Shown here one piece after another: positions 1 to 6,371 of a stretch of DNA of 23,626 bases; positions within the stretch are counted from its first letter, which is position 1, and each line of letters starts with the position of its first letter. Below the pieces are notes generated by a model. The model worked only from the letters and a program-made list of their open reading frames with translations, was not told the DNA's origin and made no database searches. Source of the stretch: Lachnospiraceae bacterium UBA3814 (lineage in GTDB: Bacteria; Bacillota; Clostridia; Lachnospirales; Lachnospiraceae); NCBI GenBank assembly GCA_002368575.1, contig DFEA01000089.1, positions 1 through 23,626 on the forward strand, written 5' to 3'. The translations under genes and the position numbers were made by a program.

Positions 1-22
1 GTTTACCGAACGAATCATTTCC
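1..22 (-). repeat. Partial copy (A) of the palindromic repeat, cut by the window edge
   Basis: These bases match the right-hand end of the element at 6281-6371 exactly: the TTTA loop, the CCGAACGAATC arm and the CATTTCC tail. The left arm of the hairpin would lie beyond the window. On the minus strand it begins 14 bases after the stop codon of the VanY-like gene, so it lies at the 3' end of that transcription unit. A role as a terminator or 3' end stabiliser is inferred from position; there is no T-tract. Confidence 0.75.
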
Positions 23-36
23 TTTTTACGCCGACC

Positions 37-936
37 CTATTTCCTGTTCCTCAATAAAAGATCGATATACTCCTCAAGCACCAGTCCGTTGTCCGTCATG
101 TATTTCGCGTTTTCGACCCCGACATAGCGAAAATGCCAGGGCTCAAAGATGATCCCCGTGATATATTCCTTTCCGGCGGGATATCTCAGGATAAAGCCAT
201 ACTCCGCGGCATTCTCCTTAAGCCACTTCCCGGCCTCTGTATCGGCAAATCCCGAATCAAGCGCTGTGTAATCCGGAGTGATTATGTCAAGGGCAAGCCC
301 CAGCTGGTGTTCGCTGGTCCCCGGTATGGTGACGGAATAAGAAGCCGTCCTGAAGGCATCCAGATAGCACATCCCCGCTCCGATCAGCTTATCCAGCTTG
401 TTGTTGAACAGGGTCGTCTGCCTCTCGTAGCTCCTGTAGGCGGAGCAGATCATAAGCTCGATCCCGTCCTCCTTCGCCGCGTCAAAGAGCCTCTCAACAG
501 GCTCGATGATCCTTCTGTCTATCTGCTTGCTGTCATTCAACCACGTAAGGTTATACTCATAATCCTCAGGCACCGGATTCTGCTTGTTTACCAGTATAAG
601 GTTCCAGTCGCTTACGTCAGTTCCCGGTACCGACATCACCTGCCTTGTATCCCCCGGGACCTTGTCATATTCATCCTCCTCTTCCGTATTCCTTTCCCTG
701 TAGCCTGAAAGATCGCTTCCGAATACCGCTTCACCGTCGCCGGCATAATCCTCTATGGTCATTATCCGGTTTTCCTCCGAAGCCCTGCGGTATTCCTTTT
801 GCTCCGCGTTTTCAAACACTGTGCCGCCCTTTGATGCGCTCTCGGAGCCATGCACGTAAAGCGCCCCCGTAAAAGCCACGGCCGAAAGGACGGAAAAAAC
901 CGTCAGAACGGTTAAAAATATCCTGATCTTATTCAT
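37..936 (-). CDS. VanY-type D-alanyl-D-alanine carboxypeptidase (peptidase M15B), membrane-anchored
   Basis: A 299-residue protein with an N-terminal hydrophobic segment (about residues 5-27), probably an uncleaved anchor or signal peptide. An acidic linker follows, then an M15B metallopeptidase domain in the C-terminal half. The zinc and catalytic set is visible: SEHQLGLALD supplies H210 and D217, and EPWHFRYVG supplies E265 and H268. The upstream SAYRSYERQ motif is typical of VanY/DacY proteins. The family removes the terminal D-Ala from peptidoglycan stem peptides outside the membrane. The start ATG overlaps the end of the lactonase gene by 8 bases and has a GAGG ribosome site 7 bases upstream, so it is the last gene of a coupled operon. 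Nothing suggests vancomycin resistance: there are no vanRSHAX neighbours, so a cell wall maintenance role is more likely. Confidence 0.88.
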   Translation of the reverse strand: MNKIRIFLTVLTVFSVLSAVAFTGALYVHGSESASKGGTVFENAEQKEYRRASEENRIMTIEDYAGDGEAVFGSDLSGYRERNTEEEDEYDKVPGDTRQVMSVPGTDVSDWNLILVNKQNPVPEDYEYNLTWLNDSKQIDRRIIEPVERLFDAAKEDGIELMICSAYRSYERQTTLFNNKLDKLIGAGMCYLDAFRTASYSVTIPGTSEHQLGLALDIITPDYTALDSGFADTEAGKWLKENAAEYGFILRYPAGKEYITGIIFEPWHFRYVGVENAKYMTDNGLVLEEYIDLLLRNRK

Positions 937-1999
937 CTGAAAGCCTCACCATGGTAAGACAGTTTCCCTTCGGAGCCTTTATTTCGGGTCCGTTCATTAC
1001 TATGGTCTCTTTTTCAAGGTCCATAGTGAACAGGGTCAGGGAATCCGACTCATTATTCACGCTTATGATATGCTTCATATCCGGGAAGCAGCAGATATCC
1101 TTAGGATATTCCCCGCTTATGGGAAGCACGAACTTTCTTGACAGCAGCCCGGTGTTTTCATCGATCGCAAAGGCTCCGATGGAATTGTCACCGGCATTTG
1201 AACAGAACAGATAGCGATGATCCGGTGAAAAATCCATGGCGCAGGCTGCCGAACCCCTGCCATGGTAATCGTTCAGGGTGGATATCTTCTGAAGCTTGTT
1301 GAATACGGGATTTTCGTTTTCATCCACCTCATAGCTGTATACATCTATAGTGTTTGATATCTCATGTATGATATAAGCAAATTTCCCGTCCCTGCGAAAC
1401 TTTATATACCTCGGTCCGCTGTCCTGCTCGGAACGGACTATATCCACAAGCTTAAGCTTTCCAACGGCCGCGTTCAGCGCATACACCATAACATGGTCAT
1501 TCCCGGAGGCCACGGCACACAGGAATTTATTATCCCTTGTCATCTTCACGCAGCTTACATGGGGCCAGAAATTCCTCTCTCCTTTGCTCCCTACGCCCTT
1601 TAAGAATATCTCGTCCGTTATCCTTCCTATGGACCCGTCATCATTAAGCTTAAGGACCGTGATCTTTCCGTCATGATAGCCGGCCACAAAAAGGAACCTG
1701 TCCTCATAATCCGGCGACAGGTAGCAGCCCCTCATCCCGTTTATCTGGGCGCGGTTAAGCTCATTAAGTCCTCCGTCCTCTGTTATCCTGTAGGAAACGA
1801 CGCCCATATCCGTTATGGAATAAAGGAACCTGCCCTTATGTGAGACCGTGGCATAGGAGGAATTTGTGATACTTACCGAAGACCTCTCCTCTATCCTTCC
1901 CTTCTCAACGTCGACATCAAATATCCTTATCCCTCTGTCGTTATCGTCCATAGTATATGTAGAAAGATAAGCCGCGTATCTTTCGTTCGTCCTGCTCAT
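929..1999 (-). CDS. Lactonase-family seven-bladed beta-propeller (6-phosphogluconolactonase-like, YbhE/Pgl type)
   Basis: A 356-residue cytoplasmic protein without a signal peptide. It is built of repeating blades with recurrent motifs such as YATVSHKGRFLYS, GCYLSPDYEDRFLFVAG, YIKFRRDGKFAYI and AMDFSPDHRYLFCSNAGDNS, which place it in the bacterial lactonase propeller family (Pfam Lactonase). In E. coli the family member Pgl hydrolyses 6-phosphogluconolactone, but many Firmicutes homologues have no tested substrate and no zwf or gnd gene is nearby, so the reaction is not certain. The start ATG has a GGGAG ribosome site and overlaps the trpS stop by four bases (ATGA), so translation is probably coupled. 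Family call secure; exact substrate unknown. Confidence 0.82.
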   Translation of the reverse strand: MSRTNERYAAYLSTYTMDDNDRGIRIFDVDVEKGRIEERSSVSITNSSYATVSHKGRFLYSITDMGVVSYRITEDGGLNELNRAQINGMRGCYLSPDYEDRFLFVAGYHDGKITVLKLNDDGSIGRITDEIFLKGVGSKGERNFWPHVSCVKMTRDNKFLCAVASGNDHVMVYALNAAVGKLKLVDIVRSEQDSGPRYIKFRRDGKFAYIIHEISNTIDVYSYEVDENENPVFNKLQKISTLNDYHGRGSAACAMDFSPDHRYLFCSNAGDNSIGAFAIDENTGLLSRKFVLPISGEYPKDICCFPDMKHIISVNNESDSLTLFTMDLEKETIVMNGPEIKAPKGNCLTMVRLSDE

Positions 2000-3015
2000 T
2001 TCTGCTCCCTTTCTCTCACCCTTTCCGGAAATCCGACCTTTTTCTGAACCTTTCTCAGGGTCCTTCGCGCCGTCATTTCTGCCTTCTCCGCATTGTTTCT
2101 TATTACCGTATCGATGTATTCCTTTTCCTTTTCAAGCTCCTTTACCCTTTTCTGAAGAGGAGACAGAACCGAGACCACCGCTTCGCCTACAGCCTCCTTA
2201 AACTCACCGTAGCCCCTGCCTTCAAACTCTCTTTCCACCTCTTCGGGAAGCTTTCCGGTACATACCGAATATATATCTATGAGGTTTTTCACCCCCGGCT
2301 GCTCGTCCCTGTACCTTACCGCCCCTTCCGAATCCGTAACCGCACGCTTGAGCTTTCTTCTTACGGTATCAGGATCGTCCATAAGATATACGCTCGCGTT
2401 CGGGTTTTCGTCCGATTTGCTCATTTTCTTTGAGGGATCCTGAAGGCTCATTATCTTTGCGCCCTGCTTTCCAACATAGGCCTCCGGAATGGTGAATACA
2501 TCACCATAGATCGCATTGAACCTCATGGCTATATCCCTTGTGAGCTCAAGGTGCTGCATCTGGTCGATCCCTACAGGCACCACATCCGCCTGGTAAAGGA
2601 GTATATCCGCCGCCATGAGCACGGGATAGGTGAACAGTCCCGCGTTTATATTATCCCCGTGCTTTGCGGATTTATCCTTGAACTGCGTCATACGGGAAAG
2701 CTCTCCCATATAGGTAAAGCAGTTAAGTATCCACGCAAGCTCCGCGTGAGCCGAAACATGGGACTGGTAATAGATGGTGTTCTTCTCGGGATCAAGCCCT
2801 GCGGCAATATATAAAATAAGCAGCGCCCGTGCTCTTTTCCTGAGCTCTGCCGGATCCTGCCTCACCGTGATGGAATGCATATCCACCACCGAATAAAAAC
2901 ATTCATATTCATCGGAAAGGCTCACCCAGTTTTTAAGCGCCCCCAGATAATTGCCGAGGGTAAGGCTTCCCGTAGCCTGCATTCCCGAAAAAAGCACCTT
3001 TTTATCACCGATCAT
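1996..3015 (-). CDS. trpS: Tryptophan--tRNA ligase
   Basis: A 339-residue class I aminoacyl-tRNA synthetase that charges tRNA-Trp. The HIGH-equivalent region reads TGSLTLGNYLGAL (about residues 15-27), the TxGN form found in bacterial TrpRS, and KMSKS is at 197-201. The tryptophan-pocket region VVPVGIDQMQHLELTRD (about 145-161) is intact and length is normal. A GTG sits one codon upstream, but the ATG at 3015 is better placed, with AGGAGG six bases before it. The gene follows the GH13-like gene by 45 bases and overlaps the lactonase gene by four. No T-box leader or trp-type attenuator is seen; it probably shares the promoter at 5855-5883. Confidence 0.96.
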   Translation of the reverse strand: MIGDKKVLFSGMQATGSLTLGNYLGALKNWVSLSDEYECFYSVVDMHSITVRQDPAELRKRARALLILYIAAGLDPEKNTIYYQSHVSAHAELAWILNCFTYMGELSRMTQFKDKSAKHGDNINAGLFTYPVLMAADILLYQADVVPVGIDQMQHLELTRDIAMRFNAIYGDVFTIPEAYVGKQGAKIMSLQDPSKKMSKSDENPNASVYLMDDPDTVRRKLKRAVTDSEGAVRYRDEQPGVKNLIDIYSVCTGKLPEEVEREFEGRGYGEFKEAVGEAVVSVLSPLQKRVKELEKEKEYIDTVIRNNAEKAEMTARRTLRKVQKKVGFPERVREREQK

Positions 3016-3060
3016 CACTATCCTCCTGATCCTGATTTTTAAAATTATGTAAACCGATAC

Positions 3061-4947
3061 TCACGGTTCCTGCCGGTCAGCCCCGTCCTTAAGCTCAGAG
3101 CTTTTAAGGATGAGCACTGACCTTGGCTCCGTCTCAATGCTCTCCTGCTTTTCCGACAGAAGCCCCGAATATCTCTCAAGCAGCTCCTCATCACTTGAGA
3201 TCACCGGGACCCATCTGAGCCCCTTCGGAAGCTTCGGAAGGGCAAATTCATGTTTTTCCCAGTGCATATTCCACGCGACATAGATAAAATCATCATCGCT
3301 TCCGTCATCCCGCTTTGCATATTTTCCGCAGTACATCACGCCGATATGCCTGATGTGATTGTAAAGCTTCGGATACCAGGCCTGCTCCGCGTGATATGAA
3401 AGATCGGGGTAGCCGCAGGAAAGTGAATCCATAAGCCTCGGCTCATGACACATATGGGTAATGGGGTGTTCCCTCCTGAAGGCCACAAGCTGTTTTATGA
3501 AGGAGAAAAGCTCCCTTGAATACATGGTATCCTTCCACACCAGCCACCCGGTCGCGTTATCCTGGCAATAGGGATTGTTGTTGCCTCCCTGGCTGTTCAT
3601 AAACTCATCACCGGCATAAAGCATCGGCACCCCGCGGGCGGTCATCAGCATGGTGAGGATGTTCTTCATCTGCTTAAGCCTGAGATTTATTATCTGTTTT
3701 TTACGGGAAGGCCCCTCCGCGCCGCAGTTCCAGCTGTAATTATAATCCTCTCCGTCCCTGTTTGCCTCACCGTTTTCCTCATTATGCTTGTAATCATAGG
3801 ATACGAGGTCATTCAGGGTAAAGCCTTCATAGGTGGTTATATAATTAATCCGCCTTATATCCGCCGGATTGTCGGACTGCGCCCTGATGAAGGAATTCAG
3901 CATATCCTCGTCGCTCTTTAAATACCTCCGGGCGACCGTCATATATTCCCTGCTGCACACAGCGAGTGAACGGTTTACGGGAAGCCCGCCGTTAAAGCTC
4001 CTCATTCCCCTGTCGAAATGGCTGTAGTAGATCTTTGTGTCGGCAAGAACATCATTGGTGATTATGAGCTCCATGGGAAGGTCGTTCCCCATAAGGAAGA
4101 AGCCGTCGATATGATATTCCCTCACCCAGTACTCAAGGCAGGGAAGGACGATATTCCGGTTGACGCTGTCGGGAAAATAAAAGCGCATCACCAGCTCAAT
4201 GCCGGCTCTGTGAAGCGCCTTTACCATATCCTTGAATTCCCTTACAAAGTCATCGGAGGAGGAATATTCGGGCTTGGGAAGGAAGAAGCTCGCGTTCTTA
4301 AAGCCCCAGTAGTTCATCTTCTCCGCGGGAACGCGCTTCATATTGGAGCTGTAGACCACATCCTGATATGCGCTGCTTTCCTCTGAGTCAAATTCATAGA
4401 AAAAATATGAGGGCATGAGAACTATCTGATTGACCGAAAGCTCTTTGATATGATCAAGCTTTTCAAGCAGTCCCTTATAGGTCCCGCGATGCTGCACCTT
4501 TGAGGAGGGATGCCTTGTAAAGCCCCTGACATGCAGCTCATAGGCTATGATATCACAGAAATCAAGCTTTAACGGGGAATCCCCCTCCCAGTCATATTCC
4601 CTGTCGTATACCATAGCAGGATCGATATGACCTTTTCTCCTGATCTCTCCCCATTTCCTGAGCTTTTTTACATTCCTCAGCCATGGATCGAAAAATATCC
4701 TGCCGTCCTTTTCCACGGTATAATATATATCCCTGAAGGAAAGCGGACTGACATACATGCTGTAGACATTGCCGAAGGCATGATACTTAAGCATATCCGC
4801 CCTGAGTAATAGCCTCCCCTCATGATTGTAAATGCACACAAAAAACGTCCGGCAATTCAGAGCGGCAAAGCAGAAATTTATTCCGTCGTCATTCACCGAA
4901 ACGGCACCGAATTCATATGATACACCATTTTGTATCCTGTAATCCAT
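3061..4947 (-). CDS. GH13 glycogen-debranching (GlgX/isoamylase)-like protein lacking catalytic residues
   Basis: A 628-residue cytoplasmic protein whose overall match is to GlgX/isoamylase (GH13_11 with an N-terminal CBM48-like region, about residues 1-95). Conserved framework segments include NYWGFKNASFF (212-222), KALHRAGIELVM (243-254), GFTLNDLVSYDYKHNEENGE (375-394) and PMLYAGDEF (441-449). All four GH13 active-site motifs are altered. Motif I DxVxNH becomes RFYFPD (255-260). The nucleophile Asp of DGFRFD becomes M286 (DGFFLM). The acid/base Glu of the AEPWD motif becomes S309 (YSHFD). The HD of motif IV becomes Y373-E374. About 60 residues of the active-site loop between motifs I and II are also missing. 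It is probably not a hydrolase; a glycan-binding or regulatory role is inference. It lies between the sirtuin-like gene (43-base gap) and trpS. There is no frameshift, so it is not a decaying pseudogene. Confidence 0.85.
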   Translation of the reverse strand: MDYRIQNGVSYEFGAVSVNDDGINFCFAALNCRTFFVCIYNHEGRLLLRADMLKYHAFGNVYSMYVSPLSFRDIYYTVEKDGRIFFDPWLRNVKKLRKWGEIRRKGHIDPAMVYDREYDWEGDSPLKLDFCDIIAYELHVRGFTRHPSSKVQHRGTYKGLLEKLDHIKELSVNQIVLMPSYFFYEFDSEESSAYQDVVYSSNMKRVPAEKMNYWGFKNASFFLPKPEYSSSDDFVREFKDMVKALHRAGIELVMRFYFPDSVNRNIVLPCLEYWVREYHIDGFFLMGNDLPMELIITNDVLADTKIYYSHFDRGMRSFNGGLPVNRSLAVCSREYMTVARRYLKSDEDMLNSFIRAQSDNPADIRRINYITTYEGFTLNDLVSYDYKHNEENGEANRDGEDYNYSWNCGAEGPSRKKQIINLRLKQMKNILTMLMTARGVPMLYAGDEFMNSQGGNNNPYCQDNATGWLVWKDTMYSRELFSFIKQLVAFRREHPITHMCHEPRLMDSLSCGYPDLSYHAEQAWYPKLYNHIRHIGVMYCGKYAKRDDGSDDDFIYVAWNMHWEKHEFALPKLPKGLRWVPVISSDEELLERYSGLLSEKQESIETEPRSVLILKSSELKDGADRQEP

Positions 4948-4990
4948 ATCTAATCCCTAAAGCATCGATTCCAATATCCCCGGACAGGGC

Positions 4991-5734
4991 TCATATAACC
5001 CTTGGAAGGATCTCATCTACCCTTCCGTGTATACAAAGCTCGGCAAGGTCATCGCTGTAATGCTCGTGCAGAGTGATGAGTACCACATGCTCGCCTTCGT
5101 AATACTGAAGGAAGGTCTTTACAAGCGGATGGTTCATATTAGTGCCGAGCAGCAGCACCATTGATGCCTGTCTCATGGCATCAGCGGCCATGGTCATGAG
5201 ATCGTTCCTCATCATCTCCCCATGGAGCAGGACCCTTGGCCTTATGGGGACCTGACAGTCCTCGCACAGAGGGATGCCCTTAGCCTCCTTCATGTACTGA
5301 AGAGAATAGCCCCTGTAGCATTTCGGGCACTCGTTCACCCTTATGCTTCCCCGTATATCGATTATATTAAAAATACCGGCCTCCTCGGCAAGACCGCTTA
5401 TGTCATGAACTATACAGGCCGGGAGCTTGCCCATTTCCTGAAGCCTCTTTATGGCATGATAGCCCGGTCCCGGATGCGCCTCCCTGTCAAGTATCTCACG
5501 CCTGTAGAACTCATAAAATTTCTGCTTCTTTGTGGTATAAAAGGCAGCGGAAAACAGCTCCTCTGGCGAAAGGCCGTATTCCTCCTCTATCCGGTAGCAT
5601 TCCTCGCTGCTTGACAGGTTCCTCAGTCCGCACTCGATCTCCATCCCGACACCGAGCATCGCGACTATATTGGTGCTGTCCTTTATCATCGCCCTGAGAC
5701 TGGCGATTTTTTCCTCTTGCGATAAAAAACTCAT
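4991..5734 (-). CDS. Sirtuin (SIR2)-like protein with degenerate active site
   Basis: A 247-residue protein (from the ATG at 5734) with the sirtuin layout: Rossmann-like start TNIVAMLGVG (21-30), a zinc module CPKC (136-139) and CEDC (157-160), RPRVLLHGE (165-173) and a GTNMNHPLV segment (197-205). Canonical NAD-dependent deacylases need GAGxSxxSGIPDFR, TQNID and a catalytic His in HGS. Here these read GVGMEIECGLRNL, VHDIS and DIRGS, so the catalytic His is R128 and the Asn and Asp of TQNID are replaced. Deacylase activity is doubtful; ADP-ribosyl or nucleotide binding remains possible. Start choice: AAGGA lies eight bases before 5734. The frame stays open to ATGs at 5785 and 5821, and the predicted transcription start (about 5848) would allow the longer form. 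First gene of a five-gene minus-strand unit. Confidence 0.8.
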   Translation of the reverse strand: MSFLSQEEKIASLRAMIKDSTNIVAMLGVGMEIECGLRNLSSSEECYRIEEEYGLSPEELFSAAFYTTKKQKFYEFYRREILDREAHPGPGYHAIKRLQEMGKLPACIVHDISGLAEEAGIFNIIDIRGSIRVNECPKCYRGYSLQYMKEAKGIPLCEDCQVPIRPRVLLHGEMMRNDLMTMAADAMRQASMVLLLGTNMNHPLVKTFLQYYEGEHVVLITLHEHYSDDLAELCIHGRVDEILPRVI

Positions 5735-5854
5735 TTTACTGGTCCTTCGGCTGCATTCTGAATATATGTCTGCTGCAGTTATCATTCCCGGGTCACCCCA
5801 TGCGCAGACATTTTTGCTCATGTGAATGGTAACCTACTTTATACGTTCACGATT

Positions 5855-5883
5855 ATCATACCAGTTTATGTTTCTTTTTTCAA
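5855..5883 (-). promoter_or_regulatory. Sigma-A-type promoter for the sirtuin-like/GH13/trpS/lactonase/vanY-like unit
   Basis: On the minus strand a TTGAAA -35 box (5883-5878) and a TATGAT -10 box (5860-5855, followed by AAT) are separated by exactly 17 bases. A GG pair precedes the -10. The predicted start near 5848 gives a leader of about 110 bases to the ATG at 5734, or 27 bases to the ATG at 5821. It is the only strong promoter-like sequence seen upstream of the five-gene unit. Confidence 0.65.
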
Positions 5884-5917
5884 GAAAGTGTGATACTTTA
5901 TTAATGCATGATCATCG

Positions 5918-5944
5918 TCCGGTTTTAACCGGACTGTTAACCGG
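5918..5944 (+). promoter_or_regulatory. Palindrome plus tandem TTAACCGG boxes upstream of the DUF1292 gene; possible operator
   Basis: The perfect palindrome TCCGGTTTTAACCGGA (5918-5933) is followed by a second TTAACCGG, so the 8-mer occurs at 5925-5932 and 5937-5944, 12 bases apart. The site lies 22 bases before the DUF1292 ATG. A weak plus-strand promoter candidate (TTGCTC-18-TTTATA, 5814-5843) is upstream. No T-tract follows, so it does not look like a terminator. Function is inferred. Confidence 0.35.
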
Positions 5945-5965
5945 CTTTACACGGGGGTTTTTAAA

Positions 5966-6280
5966 ATGTCAGATAACAATAATGAAGATATGTTTGACGA
6001 GGAAATGACCGTCACACTGGAGCTTGACGACGGCACCAGCGTCGAATGTGCCGTTATCACGATCTTTGATGTGGCCGATAAGGATTATATCGCTCTTCTT
6101 CCTCTTGATGAGAACGCGGAAAACGAGGAAGGCGACGTCTGGATCTACCGTTATTCCGAAAATCCGGAGGATCCGAACGAGGAGCCCTTGCTTGAATATA
6201 TCGAGGATGATGACGAATACGAAGCGGCGGCCGATGCCTTTGATGAATTCATGGACAACCAGGAATTTGACGGGGTATGA
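5966..6280 (+). CDS. DUF1292 (YrzB-type) highly acidic small protein
   Basis: A 104-residue protein with the DUF1292 core: MTVTLELDDGTSVECAVITI (about residues 14-33), then YIALLPL and a VWIYRYSE strand, and an acidic tail rich in DDDEYEAAADAFDEF. About 37 of 104 residues are Asp or Glu, with only one Lys and one Arg. The family is widespread in Firmicutes, where it usually neighbours ruvX or mltG; its function is not known. Here it is a single plus-strand gene between minus-strand units and ends directly against the hairpin repeat at 6281. The ribosome site is a weak GGGGG about ten bases upstream. A short palindrome with tandem boxes precedes it. The family call is good; no role can be assigned. 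Confidence 0.85.
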   Translation: MSDNNNEDMFDEEMTVTLELDDGTSVECAVITIFDVADKDYIALLPLDENAENEEGDVWIYRYSENPEDPNEEPLLEYIEDDDEYEAAADAFDEFMDNQEFDGV

Positions 6281-6371
6281 CTCTGCGCCGATTTCGTCCT
6301 GCGAAATCGTGCGCTTAGGAATGAACTTCAGTTCATTCCGATTCGTTCGGTTTACCGAACGAATCATTTCC
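6281..6371. repeat. Modular palindromic repeat, long form (B): three consecutive hairpins
   Basis: Three perfect inverted repeats lie end to end. Hairpin 1 (6285-6314): CGATTTCG/CGAAATCG around TCCTG, with an outer GCGC pair. Hairpin 2 (6318-6339): GGAATGAAC/GTTCATTCC around TTCA. Hairpin 3 (6340-6365): GATTCGTTCGG/CCGAACGAATC around TTTA. The tail CATTTCC holds the stop codon of the helicase gene (6364-6366, minus strand). The element fills the whole gap between the convergent DUF1292 and helicase genes. Its right end is repeated at 1-22 and 13451-13489. It could serve as a two-way terminator, a 3' end stabiliser, or a MITE/REP-like mobile repeat; the sequence alone does not decide. Confidence 0.85.

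Noticed and set aside
133..708. Plus-strand frame of 191 codons antisense to the VanY-like gene
   Set aside because: The minus strand encodes a complete M15B peptidase with all zinc ligands; the plus frame shows no recognisable domain.
3016..3060. Possible attenuator before trpS
   Set aside because: Only 45 bases, no Trp-rich leader peptide and no stable hairpin with T-run.
3061..4947. GH13-like gene as a degraded pseudogene
   Set aside because: The frame is uninterrupted, the ribosome site is good and non-catalytic motifs are well conserved, so it looks like a maintained gene with changed function.
5969..6367. Minus-strand frame of 132 codons beginning MIRSVNRTNR
   Set aside because: It starts in the palindromic repeat and runs antisense through the DUF1292 gene; no family features. 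The start-like sequence belongs to the repeat.
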